A stretch of 64,000 nucleotides of DNA, from assembly GCA_947581615.1 (NCBI GenBank), contig CANPVD010000104.1:1-64000 (forward strand), given 5' to 3'. Both the position numbers and the translations under genes were made by a program. Source of the DNA: Candidatus Humimonas hydrogenitrophica (GTDB lineage Bacteria; Gemmatimonadota; Gemmatimonadetes; Palauibacterales; Palauibacteraceae). This document shows, piece after piece, positions 17,582 through 27,400 of the stretch (position 1 is its first letter; every line of letters begins with the position of its first letter). The notes beneath the pieces were generated by a model that was given only the letters and a program-made list of their open reading frames with translations, was not told the origin of the DNA and did no database searches.

Positions 17582-17790
17582 GCCCCGCGGGGACCGTGTC
17601 CTGGGTGGCCTGGAGGGTCACCCGCGCGGGAGAGGTGGAGGCCCTGGTCACCCGCGGCGCGGGCGCGGAGCGGCGCCAGGAGCGCTTCGGTACCCTCGAA
17701 GCGGCGGAGACGCGATTCGGTTCGGGCTTCGGCGAGGTCGTCCGTCGCGCCCTCGCCGGCGGCAGTCGGGCGGGCCGCTGGCGCCCCTGA
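17578..17790 (+). CDS. Unknown 70-aa protein ending the his operon
   Basis: Not recognised. 70 residues, basic, no cysteine or membrane segment; opens with a strand-like stretch (TVSWVAWRVTRAGEVEALV) and ends in a helical, Arg-rich part. GTG start in a GTGA overlap with hisIE, and nearly every codon ends in G or C, so it is very probably translated. A strong hairpin follows. All nine histidine reactions are already covered, so it is not a missing enzyme. Confidence 0.65.
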   Translation: MSPAGTVSWVAWRVTRAGEVEALVTRGAGAERRQERFGTLEAAETRFGSGFGEVVRRALAGGSRAGRWRP

Positions 17791-17807
17791 GCACGGCCCG
17801 ATGCGGA

Positions 17808-17850
17808 ACGGGCGGCGGGCCGGGCCCCAGGGGGCCGGCCCGCCGCCCGT
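17808..17850. terminator. Large hairpin between the his and acetate operons
   Basis: A perfect 16-base-pair inverted repeat (17808-17823 with 17835-17850) around an 11-base centre, almost pure G/C. It lies between the convergent 70-aa gene (+) and the porin gene (-) and could stop both, though neither side has a T-run. Confidence 0.6.
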
Positions 17851-17882
17851 CGCCGCCACGGGACTCCGGGTGAGCCGCGGTG

Positions 17883-19097
17883 CTAGATGTTGTACTTGAC
17901 GCTGAGCGCGATCTGATCGGCCTTCGTCTGCGCCGTCTGGTAGTCCGTGAAGGCCTTGAACCACTCCAGCCCGACCGCGTACGGACCCGTCTCGTAGCGG
18001 ATCATGAAGGACGCGACCTGGTTCTTGAGCCGGGTCAGGTTCTGCCCGGTGTCCTGGAAATACCTGGTCTCATCGGGGTTGTCGATCCCGTAGTAACCCC
18101 ACAGGCTCCAGCCCGTGTCGGGCACCTTGTATCCGATCTGGCCCCAGGCACCCCAGCTGCGGATGTCGCCGAACTGGGTGATGGCCCCGAATTGCTGGCC
18201 GATCGCCTGTCCGTAGTAGAAGTTGCCGTGCAGCACGAAGGAACCGGGCTCGATGCCGCCGCCCGTCTCCAGGGCCCAGCCGGTGGTCCCGGTGGTGTCG
18301 GTGCCCACGGTAGTGGTATCGCCGGCTCCGCTCAGGTCCTTCTTGTCCACGTGCCCGGCGGCGTACCAGTGCCAGCCGACGCCCCCGGCCTTCCCGCCCA
18401 CGTTGAGACGAGCCTCGAACTGCGGAATCGCCGACGCCTCGCCGTTGCCGATGCCGGACGGTCCCACGGCCGGTCCCGATCCCTTCATGGCGGCCAGTTG
18501 CAACTGCGCCTTCGTGCTGGCGCCGGCCGGGCTCAGGTCCTGATAGAGGAAGATCCCCGGGAATCGCCAGCCGACGAAGCCGGCCGAGCCGTATCCCATG
18601 GGGAACGCGATGTGGGACAGCGACTGGGGATACTCACCGAACAGGGGCGACCAGAACTGTCCGATGCGAAGGGTGGTCCTGCCGTTGGTGATGTCGGCGA
18701 ACCCGAGCCGCAGTCGCGGATGGGGCTGCTCATCCCCGAAGGGAGGCGCGCCCGCACCGCCGAAGAAATCGGCTTCGATCTCGGCCTTGACCCGCCAGTT
18801 CTCGCTGACGTGCGGCCCGGCGAAGGCCAGCGTGAGCCGGGTGTTGGAGACCTCGGCGTCCGAGAACCACTTGTCCGTCTGGAACGATGCGCCGGGGGCG
18901 GCTGCCCATTCGGCGCTCTGCCCCTGGCCGAACCCTCCGAACTGGTTGCGGTCCCAGAACCAGGTTCCGCTGATGAACCCGTGGATCGACAGGGTGTCAC
19001 CCTTGCCGACCGTGACCTGCTGCGCATGCAGGGGGACCATGCCGCCAAGGCACAATCCCACGGCCGCGATCAGTCCTATGACTCCCTTTCTCAACAT
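17883..19097 (-). CDS. Outer-membrane porin-like beta-barrel protein
   Basis: 404 residues with a clear signal peptide (MLRKGVIGLIAAVGLCLGG, cleavage after HAQ). The mature part alternates aromatic/polar and hydrophobic residues as in beta-barrels (LSIHGFISGTWFWDRNQ, TRLTLAFAG, LRLGFADI) and ends with a strand, IALSVKYNI; the last residue is Ile rather than the usual Phe. It resembles DcaP-like porins in style, but I cannot assign a family. ATG 19097 is supported by AAGGAG eight bases upstream. It is third in line after acs and satP, so it may let acetate or other small acids through the outer membrane. Confidence 0.78.
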   Translation of the reverse strand: MLRKGVIGLIAAVGLCLGGMVPLHAQQVTVGKGDTLSIHGFISGTWFWDRNQFGGFGQGQSAEWAAAPGASFQTDKWFSDAEVSNTRLTLAFAGPHVSENWRVKAEIEADFFGGAGAPPFGDEQPHPRLRLGFADITNGRTTLRIGQFWSPLFGEYPQSLSHIAFPMGYGSAGFVGWRFPGIFLYQDLSPAGASTKAQLQLAAMKGSGPAVGPSGIGNGEASAIPQFEARLNVGGKAGGVGWHWYAAGHVDKKDLSGAGDTTTVGTDTTGTTGWALETGGGIEPGSFVLHGNFYYGQAIGQQFGAITQFGDIRSWGAWGQIGYKVPDTGWSLWGYYGIDNPDETRYFQDTGQNLTRLKNQVASFMIRYETGPYAVGLEWFKAFTDYQTAQTKADQIALSVKYNI

Positions 19098-19148
19098 GAG
19101 TACTGCTCCTTCGTCGTTCCCATCCGTCTGTGAACGTGATTTCGAGGA

Positions 19149-19199
19149 GGGCCCCGGACGGCCGGGGCCCACGCCCCGATCGATCGGTCCGTCCGATCG
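19149..19199 (-). promoter_or_regulatory. Two hairpins between satP and the porin gene
   Basis: GGGCCCCGG/CCGGGGCCC (9 pairs, loop ACGG; 19149-19170) and CGATCGG/CCGATCG (7 pairs; 19181-19199), the second starting two bases after the satP stop codon. No T-run. They could dampen or protect the message between the two genes. Confidence 0.4.
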
Positions 19200-19200
19200 T

Positions 19201-19797
19201 CTAACCCGCCATCGAGGTACGGCCCGCCGGTCGACCTCCAAGCGGAAGCACGCTCCCGTCGAAGCACCAGTTGACGACCTCGCCGAAGCTCGTATACATG
19301 GCCAGGAGTCCGGTGATGATCCCCAGGTATCCACCCAGCGTACCCAGGCCAGCCGCGCCCAGAAGCTCTCCCAGGCCCAGCAGGTAGAAGGTGACGGACA
19401 GCGTCAGGAACACCCACCACAACGCCCAATTGAGCGCGAAGGTGCCGACCCACATGTACGTGGTGAAGATGCCCCAGAGAATGAGGGCCCAGCCGATGGT
19501 GGGGGCGGCGCCCTCGAGCGAGATCCAGCCGGTGGCGCTGAACACGTGGAGCAACGCCCACCACCACCAGAACGCGCCGTAGCTGGTGAACGCGGTCACC
19601 CCGAAGGTGTTGCCCTTGCCGTACTCCAGGATGCCCGCGAAGAGCTGGATCGTGCCCCCGTAGGCGATGGCCAGGGGGACGACCACCCCCTCCGCGCCGA
19701 TCCAGTGTGCGTTGATCATGCTGAGGAGCACCGTGGTGAGTCCGAACCCGACCAGCCCCAGTGGGGCCGGGTTCGCCTTGTCGGTCTGTGCAGGCAT
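19201..19797 (-). CDS. satP: Acetate/succinate uptake transporter (AceTr family)
   Basis: Inner-membrane acetate:proton symporter of the GPR1/FUN34/YaaH family. 198 residues, six hydrophobic segments. The family signature NPAPLGLVGFG is at residues 9-19, and the narrow-pore region is visible in FAGILEYGKGNTFG and TAFTSYGAFWW. Downstream of acs on the same strand (183-base gap), so uptake and activation of acetate are encoded together. Confidence 0.92.
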   Translation of the reverse strand: MPAQTDKANPAPLGLVGFGLTTVLLSMINAHWIGAEGVVVPLAIAYGGTIQLFAGILEYGKGNTFGVTAFTSYGAFWWWWALLHVFSATGWISLEGAAPTIGWALILWGIFTTYMWVGTFALNWALWWVFLTLSVTFYLLGLGELLGAAGLGTLGGYLGIITGLLAMYTSFGEVVNWCFDGSVLPLGGRPAGRTSMAG

Positions 19798-19980
19798 GGG
19801 CTTTCCTCCCTGTAGAGGTCCCTTTCGACGCGACCCGAGCGCGCGTGTCCGCGCCCCCGGTCGGGCGGAGCGCGTCGCGCCCCGCCCTCCGGTCCGGATG
19901 GTCGTGGGTCCGTGGAGGCCTCCCGTGCTCGCCCCGGGGGGGAGACGCCGGAAGCGCGCGGCCCGCGGCCGGTCACCTCA

Positions 19981-21972
19981 TCACGTGCCTCCCACCTGTT
20001 CGCGGATGCGCTCGGGCACACTCGGATCGCGGAGCGTGGTCGTGTCCCCGAGCTTCTCGTCGTTGGAGATGTTCTCGAGGAGTCTCCGCATGATCTTGCC
20101 GGAGCGGGTCTTGGGCAGGTCGTCCACGAACAGGACGTTGGCCGGACGGGCGAACTTGCCGATCTCCTCTTCGACCGCCCGCACGATCTTGCCACGCACG
20201 GCGTCGCTCGGATCGACGCCCTCGCGCAGGATCACGTACACGTCCGGCACCGTACCCTTCTGGGCATCGTGTCGGCCGGCAACCGCCGCTTCGGCCACCT
20301 CCTCGACCTGGGCGACCGCGCTCTCCAGCTCCATCGTTCCGAGCCGGTGACCGGCCACGTTCATGACATCGTCCAGCCGTCCGAGGATGCGGAAGTAGCC
20401 GTCCTTTGAAACGAAGGCTCCATCCCCGGCCCGGTACACCCAGTCGTGCCAGTCCTTGCTCCTCGTGTCGGAGAAGGTCTCCCAGTACTCCTTGATGAAC
20501 CGGTCATCGTCGTTGTACAGGGTCTGGAGCATGCCGGGCCACGGCCTCGTGATGACCAGGTTGCCGGCCTTGGAAGCTCCCGCGCCGACCTCCTCTCCGT
20601 TGTCATCCAGCAGCTTGGCCCCGATCCCCGGCAGCGGCTTCCCGGCGTGGCCGGGCCGCATGTCCTGGATGGCGGGCAGGTTGCTGATCAGGTGGCCTCC
20701 CGTCTCGGTCTGCCACCAGGTGTCGACGATCACGGCCTCCTTGTGGCCGATCACCTCGTAGTACCACATCCAGGCCATGGGCTGGATCGGCTCGCCGACC
20801 GTGGTCATGTGGCGGAAGTGGAAGTCGTGCTTGTCCGGATACTCTCTCCCCCACTTCATGAACATCCGCACGGCAGTCGGCGACGTGTGGTAGATGTCCA
20901 CGTCGTACTTCTCTGCGATGGCCCAGATGCGGTCCTTGTGCGGAAAGTCGGGCGCGCCCTCGTACATGACGGAGGTGGTCCCGAGGGCGAGCGGACCGTA
21001 CACGATGTACGAGTGCCCGGTGATCCAGCCGATGTCCGCGTTGCACCAGTAGGTGTCGTCGGGCTTGATGTCGAGAACGTACTTCGACGTGCCGGTCACG
21101 TAGGCCAGATAACCGCCCGTCCGGTGTTGAGCCCCCTTGGGCGAGCCCGTGGTGCCGGACGTGTACATGATGAACAGGATGTCCTCGGCGTCCCGGGGCA
21201 CGGGCTCCACGGTCTCGCCCTCGTGCTCCGCGACGAGGTCGGACAGCAGGACGTCCCGTCCCTGCACGAGCGTCGTGCCCTCGCGGAGCCCCCCGTGCCG
21301 GGTACACACGATCACCTTCTCGACCTCCTGATCGGCCATCGAGAGGGCCTCGTCGGCCTTGGACTTGTGGTCCAGGAGCTCGCCGCGACGGTAGTAGCCA
21401 TCGATCGTGACCAGGAATCGGCTCCCCGCATCGTCGATCCGGGTCGCCAGGGCCTTGGCGGAGAACCCCCCGAACACCACGCTGTGCGGCGCACCGATCC
21501 GGGCGCAGGCGAGCATGGCGATCGGAAGTTCGGGGACCATCGGCATGTGCATGGTGACGATGTCCCCCTCCTTGACACCGAGGGCGCGCAGGCCGGCGGC
21601 GAACTCGTTCACCCGCTTGTACAGATCCCGGTAGGTGATCTTCTGGACCTCGCCGTCCTCGCCCTCCCAAAGGAGAGCGACCTTGTCACCTCGCGTGTCC
21701 AGGTGCCGGTCGATACAGTTCTTGGAGACGTTGAGCTTGCCACCCACGAACCACTGGTAGAACGGCGGATCGCTGGCGTCGAGCACCTTGTCCCAGCGCT
21801 CGTCCCAGTCGAGGAGCTCGGCATACTCGACGAATCCATCCGGGAAGTTCTCGAAGCGCTCGTAGATGCCGGGATCCTTCATGTTGGCCTGCTCGACGAA
21901 GCTCTTCGGCGGCGGGAAGGACTTCTGCTCTGAGAGTCTCGCCTCGATGGTGGCCGATTGCTGTGTCGGCAT
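19981..21972 (-). CDS. acs: Acetyl-CoA synthetase (AMP-forming)
   Basis: Activates acetate to acetyl-CoA with ATP. 663 residues, normal length. The P-loop TSGTTGSPKG is at 271-280 (usually GKPKG), the acetate pocket and ATP stretch DTWWQTETGGH are present, and the regulatory lysine K626 lies in PKTRSGKIMRR, the site acetylated in homologues. After the P-loop it reads AQHRTGGYL where most have VVHTTGGYL, a small departure. ATG has an excellent ribosome site (GAGGAGGT, about five bases away). First gene of acs-satP-porin. Confidence 0.95.
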   Translation of the reverse strand: MPTQQSATIEARLSEQKSFPPPKSFVEQANMKDPGIYERFENFPDGFVEYAELLDWDERWDKVLDASDPPFYQWFVGGKLNVSKNCIDRHLDTRGDKVALLWEGEDGEVQKITYRDLYKRVNEFAAGLRALGVKEGDIVTMHMPMVPELPIAMLACARIGAPHSVVFGGFSAKALATRIDDAGSRFLVTIDGYYRRGELLDHKSKADEALSMADQEVEKVIVCTRHGGLREGTTLVQGRDVLLSDLVAEHEGETVEPVPRDAEDILFIMYTSGTTGSPKGAQHRTGGYLAYVTGTSKYVLDIKPDDTYWCNADIGWITGHSYIVYGPLALGTTSVMYEGAPDFPHKDRIWAIAEKYDVDIYHTSPTAVRMFMKWGREYPDKHDFHFRHMTTVGEPIQPMAWMWYYEVIGHKEAVIVDTWWQTETGGHLISNLPAIQDMRPGHAGKPLPGIGAKLLDDNGEEVGAGASKAGNLVITRPWPGMLQTLYNDDDRFIKEYWETFSDTRSKDWHDWVYRAGDGAFVSKDGYFRILGRLDDVMNVAGHRLGTMELESAVAQVEEVAEAAVAGRHDAQKGTVPDVYVILREGVDPSDAVRGKIVRAVEEEIGKFARPANVLFVDDLPKTRSGKIMRRLLENISNDEKLGDTTTLRDPSVPERIREQVGGT

Positions 21973-22585
21973 CGCTACCTCCTCGGGTGCTGGGATCGGA
22001 TCGAAACCGTTCGACGTCGAGAGCGCACGCCACGACGCGGACCGGAGGCCCGGTGGCGCATCGACGAGCCGGGCGTAGCTCGGGTGGCCGTGCGCGCATC
22101 GGTGACATCGACATCGGAGATCGGAGGGGTCGGAACGAAGGACGGAGAGCGAGCGAAGCGGAGAACGGGAAGGTCCGGGGCCGGACCGGACCGGAAACGG
22201 TCAGCACGCGGTGGCTCACGCCACGGGAGCCGGCCGTGATCCCGGCCCGGACCGAGCCATGTCGAGAGGCCGAACCATCCACCCCCGGACCCATGGCATC
22301 CGGTCGGAGAATGTCGGACGGCCGGTTCCGGCATGGTACCTGACCTCCCTCGCGGTCGGCCCGGAGCTGGTCCGGCTCATCCGACCGCACGCGCCAACCT
22401 CATCGCGACGGCCGCAGGGCAGGCTTGCCGTGGACGCCCACCGACCGGGCCCCCGCTCTCGTGATCGCTTCGGTGGTGCTGCAAGACTTGGACCGCCTAG
22501 GCGTTCGGAGTCCCGCTCCGGGCGCTCCCCACCGCGGTGGTCGCCGCCGTCATGGGGCCCGCCCCTCGGGTATCCGCTGTGCGCC
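21973..22585. other. 613-base gap without a supported gene
   Basis: Separates acs from the formate dehydrogenase genes. Open frames exist on both strands but none has a ribosome site, a recognisable motif or G/C-rich third positions. It contains a purine-rich stretch around 22118-22190 and the 12-base palindrome CCACCGCGGTGG near 22533. The acs promoter should lie at its left end, but I found no convincing -35/-10 pair. Confidence 0.6.
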
Positions 22586-23629
22586 TCAACCTCCCTGTGC
22601 CTCGAGCGTAGACTGCGGATCGCGTGCCGAGGCCCGGCCCGCCGCCAGCCAACCGAAGCGGCTCACGAGGGCTCCGAGGAGGAAGGCCACAGCCCCGAAG
22701 GGGAGCATGCCCATCAACCACAGGACGAAGGCCGTCGGTCCGGCCAGAAGGCCGCCCAGTCTGAGCAGCGCCCCCGATCGTCCCGTCCGCAGCGCACGAT
22801 CGGCGGCGCCGTGCCGCGCCAGTTCCACCGTGGCCCCGACCAGGCACTCGGCGCCCGAGGCGGCCAGCGCGACGGCCACAAGTGCGGGTCGGTGGAAGCC
22901 CAGCAGCTGGAGCAGAGCCGCCGAAGAGCCGAGGCCGGCGATCCCGAAGTGCGCCGGCAGGAGGACGCGGTGCCGATGCCAGGCGGGGATGGCCGTGGCC
23001 CCGATGAGCACGCCCGTGTACGTGCCCAGCACGGAGCCGAGCACGGCCGTGCCGAGCGAAGAGACCGAGACCAGCACGGCCAGCGCCCCGGAACCGCCGC
23101 CCGCCGACAGCAGGTGACGCTGAGCGGTCGCCAGCGTCAGCGCGAGCACCGAGAGCCCTCCGAACAGTGCCAGGGTCCAGGCTCCGACCGACATCGGCGA
23201 GCGTCGCTTGAACACGCGCAGCATGTTTAGGAAGCGCGAAGAACGCCCCAGGTCGCTGATGAGCAGGAGGGCCGAGATGACAGCCCCGACGGCGGCGATC
23301 CACAGGGCGGCGATCGACGTCGCGGCATCGTGCCCGATGAAGCGGGCCGCGGCGGCGATGACCGCCGACATGCCCGCCAGGCCACCCACGAAGAAGTAGG
23401 TCGGGATCTCCCAGGTCCACACCGGCGCCTTGACCACGGGCTGCCCGTAGTAGCCGGCCGGCTTCGCCCCCGACGTCGATCCGGCCGGCAGCGGCCCCCC
23501 CTCGACGTTCACCCCGGGTGCCGAAACGGTTCCGGTCCGGCGCGCCTCCTCGCGCAGCTCGGCCAGTCGACGCTCCCGATCCTCCTGCGCCCCTCCGGGC
23601 GTGCCGGGTCCGCCGCCCGCGCCCGCCAT
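22586..23629 (-). CDS. NrfD/PsrC-type membrane subunit of formate dehydrogenase
   Basis: Quinone-reactive membrane subunit of the polysulfide-reductase/NrfD family. 347 residues: a hydrophilic, Gly/Pro-rich head of about 65 residues, then about eight transmembrane helices starting near WTWEIPTYFFVGGLAGMSAV; FLNMLRVFKRRSPMSVGAW is a typical NrfD loop. It has no heme-ligand pattern, unlike the cytochrome-b subunit (FdnI) of E. coli formate dehydrogenase. ATG 23629 overlaps the fdhB stop by one base (TGATG). It should pass electrons from formate to quinone. Confidence 0.88.
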   Translation of the reverse strand: MAGAGGGPGTPGGAQEDRERRLAELREEARRTGTVSAPGVNVEGGPLPAGSTSGAKPAGYYGQPVVKAPVWTWEIPTYFFVGGLAGMSAVIAAAARFIGHDAATSIAALWIAAVGAVISALLLISDLGRSSRFLNMLRVFKRRSPMSVGAWTLALFGGLSVLALTLATAQRHLLSAGGGSGALAVLVSVSSLGTAVLGSVLGTYTGVLIGATAIPAWHRHRVLLPAHFGIAGLGSSAALLQLLGFHRPALVAVALAASGAECLVGATVELARHGAADRALRTGRSGALLRLGGLLAGPTAFVLWLMGMLPFGAVAFLLGALVSRFGWLAAGRASARDPQSTLEAQGG

Positions 23630-24498
23630 CACCACAGGGCGAAGGCGACGACAGCGATCAGCATGGCCATCACCGCCGTGGTGAGAGCCGACGCCCACGC
23701 CGGCCCCAGGTGAACGGTGGGGACCTCCGGTCTCGGCGGAAGCCCGTACGCCCCGGGGTCACCGAGCAGGAGGAAGAAGGCGTGTACGCCCCGCACCGAG
23801 GTGTCCGCTGCATCGTAGAGCCGCGCGTCCTCGAAGCCCGATTGCCGCAGCTCGTGGACCCGGACCGCGGCGCGCTCCTTGAGCTCGTCCAGGGGGCCGA
23901 ACTGGATCGACTCGGTGGGACACGCCTTGGCGCAGGCCGGCGTCAGCCCGACAGCCTGGCGGTCGTAGCAGAACGTGCACTTGAACGCCCCACCCGCGCC
24001 CGGTAGAGGCGTCGGCCTCCGGTCGATGACCCCGAACGGACAGCCCACCACGCAGGCGCCGCACCCGTTGCACACGTCGTCCTGCACGAACACCGCTCCG
24101 TTGTCCGTGCGGATGATCGAGCCGGTCGGACACGCCTCGAGGCAACCGGCCTCCTCGCAGTGCTTGCACACGTCCGACACGAACAGCCACCGGAACGGTT
24201 CCTCGCCTCCCGGTTCCACCGTCATCGGTCCGGCCACCTGGTTCCCGGCCGCGAGGTCCTGTTCGAGGAACTTCACGTGCCGCCACGTCGACGCGCCCAG
24301 GTCGCCGGAGTTGTCGTAGGAGTGACCGGACCAGGCGTAGCCGTCGTCGGGCACCATGTTCCACTCCTTGCACGCCACCTCGCACGCCTTGCAGCCGATG
24401 CACACGGTGGGGTCCGTGAAGAAGCCGACGGTCCGGCCCTCGGCGAGGTAGTCGTGTGCGGCCTGGTTCGGGCTCTCCGTCCCCTGGCCGATGCTCAC
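23629..24498 (-). CDS. fdhB: Formate dehydrogenase iron-sulfur subunit
   Basis: Carries four [4Fe-4S] clusters between the molybdenum/tungsten subunit and the membrane. 289 residues. Cysteine sets: CIGCKACEVAC (33-43), CKHCEEAGCLEAC, CNGCGACVVGC and CTFCYDR...CAKAC. A single hydrophobic C-terminal helix (ALTTAVMAMLIAVVAFALW) anchors it, as in FdnH. GTG start in a GTGA overlap with fdhA. Confidence 0.94.
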   Translation of the reverse strand: MSIGQGTESPNQAAHDYLAEGRTVGFFTDPTVCIGCKACEVACKEWNMVPDDGYAWSGHSYDNSGDLGASTWRHVKFLEQDLAAGNQVAGPMTVEPGGEEPFRWLFVSDVCKHCEEAGCLEACPTGSIIRTDNGAVFVQDDVCNGCGACVVGCPFGVIDRRPTPLPGAGGAFKCTFCYDRQAVGLTPACAKACPTESIQFGPLDELKERAAVRVHELRQSGFEDARLYDAADTSVRGVHAFFLLLGDPGAYGLPPRPEVPTVHLGPAWASALTTAVMAMLIAVVAFALW

Positions 24499-27400
24499 GG
24501 GGCCACCCCTCCTTCCTCGCGCAGCTCCCGCATCCAGGCGTCGAACTCGCCGTCCGCGGGTCTTCGTCCTTTCCGGATCGTGCACAGCACGACCTTGCCC
24601 TCGTGGATGGACACGTTCGGCTCCTCGGACATCGGCACGAGGTCGTTGGTGACGTCACCCTTCACCGGTCCGACCGGTCCCCAGTGGAAGGGCATGGCCA
24701 CCTGGTGGACAACGTGGCCGTCCACCCGCAGCGGCCGTATGCGACGCGTGGGCAGGGCCCGGGCCTCTACCGCCCCTCGCAGGCTGGCCACCGTGATCCA
24801 CTCGCCCTTCTCTATGCCCAGCTCCTGGGCCAGCTCCGGAGACATCTCCACGAACAGCTCGGGCTGCAGCTCGCTCAGATGGGGCAGGGTCCGGCTCATC
24901 CCGCCTCCGGTGTGGTGCTCCGTGAGGCGGTACGTGGTCAGGATGTAGGGAAAGCGCGGGTCGCCTCGCTCGGCGTACTCGTTGTCCGGACGCCTCAGCC
25001 AGTTCACCGCCGGGTTGTTCTGACGGCCGTAGAGCGGATTCTTCACCGGCGACTCGAGAGACTCGTAGTAGGTGGGCAGCGGACCGTCGGCCAGGCCCGT
25101 GGGCACGAACAGCCACGCGAGACCGTCGTCGTGGAGGATGAAGGGCGCGTCCCCGCGGTGCGCGTTCACCCCCGTCGCATCGTCCGGAGGTCGGTAGGAG
25201 GGGGGCTTGGTCTTGGGGAAGTCGGGCGTGTCGAGGCCCGTCCAGCGACCCTCTCCCTCATCCCACCACACCAGCTTCTTGCGCTCGCTCCACGGACGAC
25301 CTTCCGGATCGGCGCTCGCCCGATTGTAGAGAATGCGCCGATCGTCCGGCCACGCGAACCCCCACCCGTGCCCATAGGGGCCGTGAGGGTCTCGCTTCAG
25401 GGCTCGGTTCACGCCGTCCGGCCCGTAGCATCCCGAGTAGATCCAGCAGCCGCACGCCGTCGAGCCGTCGTCCCGCAGGACGGGAATCCCGGCCACCTGG
25501 GCCCCGTGATGTGGCCGGCCCTCCGCATCCTCCCGGTAGACCGTTCCCGCCGGTCCGCCCGCGGCACGCGCGAGCCCGGAGCGGCCGGTGCGGGCCCCAT
25601 CTTCCGGGGTGGCGGGCTCTCCGCCCTCGCCCCGGATGGCGTCGTCGGCATCGGATCCGCGGCCCGGGTCCACGTACCAGCCGTTGATCTCGGCGAGCAC
25701 GGACTCCATGAGGGGCTCCCCGTGCTCGTCCTCCGGATACCACCAGTCCAGGGCCCGGAGCGGTTCATCCCGCGGATCGTCGGACTCCCTGGCTTTCGCG
25801 ATCAGACGCCGCGCCAGCTGGTGGATGAACCACGCCTCGCTGGTCGCGTCCCCCGGAGGCTCCACAGCCTTCTGGCGCCACTGCAGCATGCGCTGGGTCT
25901 GCGTGAACGCGCCCTCCTTCTCCACGTGCCCCGCGGCCGGGAACAGAAACACCTCGGTATCGATCTCGGCCGGGTCCAGCTCCCCTCGACGCACCTCGGG
26001 AGAGTCGGACCTCCAGAACGTGGCGGGCTCGATCTCGACCAGGTCGCGTACCACCAGCCACCGGAGCTTCGCGAGGGCACGACGCTCGAGCCGGGCGTTC
26101 TGGGCACCCACGGAGGGATTCTGCCCCATGATGAACAGCCCCTCCACGTCGCCCCCGGCCATCTCGAGCCAGTAGGAGAAGTGGGAGTGGTTGCGGGTGA
26201 CCCTGGGGAGCCAGCGCCAGCCCCAGTCGTTCTCGGCCGTCGCCCGATCGCCGTAATACGCCTTGAGAAGGCTCACCGTGTACGCCGGGGTCTGGTGCCA
26301 CAGGCCCCCGCGCCGGCGGTTGTTCCGGTAGTAGCCCTCCAGGCTCGACTCGCCCCGCCCCGCCCCGGGCATCTTCAGGTAGCCCGGGAGGATGTCGTAC
26401 AGGGTGGGGATGTCGGTCGAGCCCTGGATCGAAGCGTGCCCGCGCAGCGCCAGGATCCCTCCGCCCGGCCGACCCATGTTGCCGAGGAGGAGCTGGAGGA
26501 TGGCCGCCGTCCGGATGATCTGGACGCCCTTGGAGTGCTGAGTCCAGCCCACGGCATAGCAGATCGCGGCCGTTCGCTCGGGACCGGAGGCCGCGGTCAG
26601 GGCGTGGGCCACCCGGTGGAAAAGCTCCGGCGGCACCCCGGCGACGCGCTCGACCATCTCCGGCGTGTAGCGCGAGAAGTGCCGCTTGAGCACCTGGAAC
26701 ACGCACCGGGGATGCTGGAGCGAGGGATCGCGGCGCGGCCGGTCGGCCTCGTCGCCCTCGTACATCCAGCTCGAGGTGTCGTAGCTCCTCGTGTCCTCGT
26801 TCCAGCCCGAAAACAGGCCATCCAGCTCCTCGGTGTCACGGAAGTCCTCCTTGAGGATCACCGAGGCGTTGGTGAAGTGGCGGACGTAGGACTCGAAGTA
26901 GAGCTCGTTCTCGAGGACGTGACGCACCAGGCCGCCCAGAAAGACCAGGTCTCCGCCGGCCCGGATGGGCACCCACAGATCGGCCATGGCGCTGGTGCGG
27001 GAGTAGCGGGGGTCGACGTGGATGATCGTCGCGCCCCGTTCCCTGGCCTTCATGACCCAGCGGAAGCCGACAGGGTGCGCCTCGGCCATGGAGGAACCCT
27101 GGATGAGGACGCAGTCGGCGTTAGCGAGGTCCTGCTGGGCCGTCGTGGCGCCGCCCCGACCGAAGGAGGTGCCCAGACCGGGCACCGTGCTGCTGTGTCA
27201 TATGCGGGCCTGGTTGGAGACGGCCACCATGCCCAGGCCACCCGTGAACAACTTCTTGATGAGGTAATTCTCTTCGTTGTCCAGGGTGGCGCCGCCCAGG
27301 TGCGCGACGGCCGTGGTATGGCCTACGGGCTCGGCGGCCTGGTTGGGGCCGGTGCGGCAGGGATCATGGCCGGGGAGGTCGGAGGTGGTCTCCACGAAGG

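Noticed and set aside
22071-22150. tRNA-like start GGGCGTAGCTC
   Set aside because: No D-stem partner, no anticodon arm and no T-loop follow on either strand; similarity ends after about 12 bases.
22497-22553. 18-codon frame after the NrfD-type gene
   Set aside because: Too short, no ribosome site, no homology cue.
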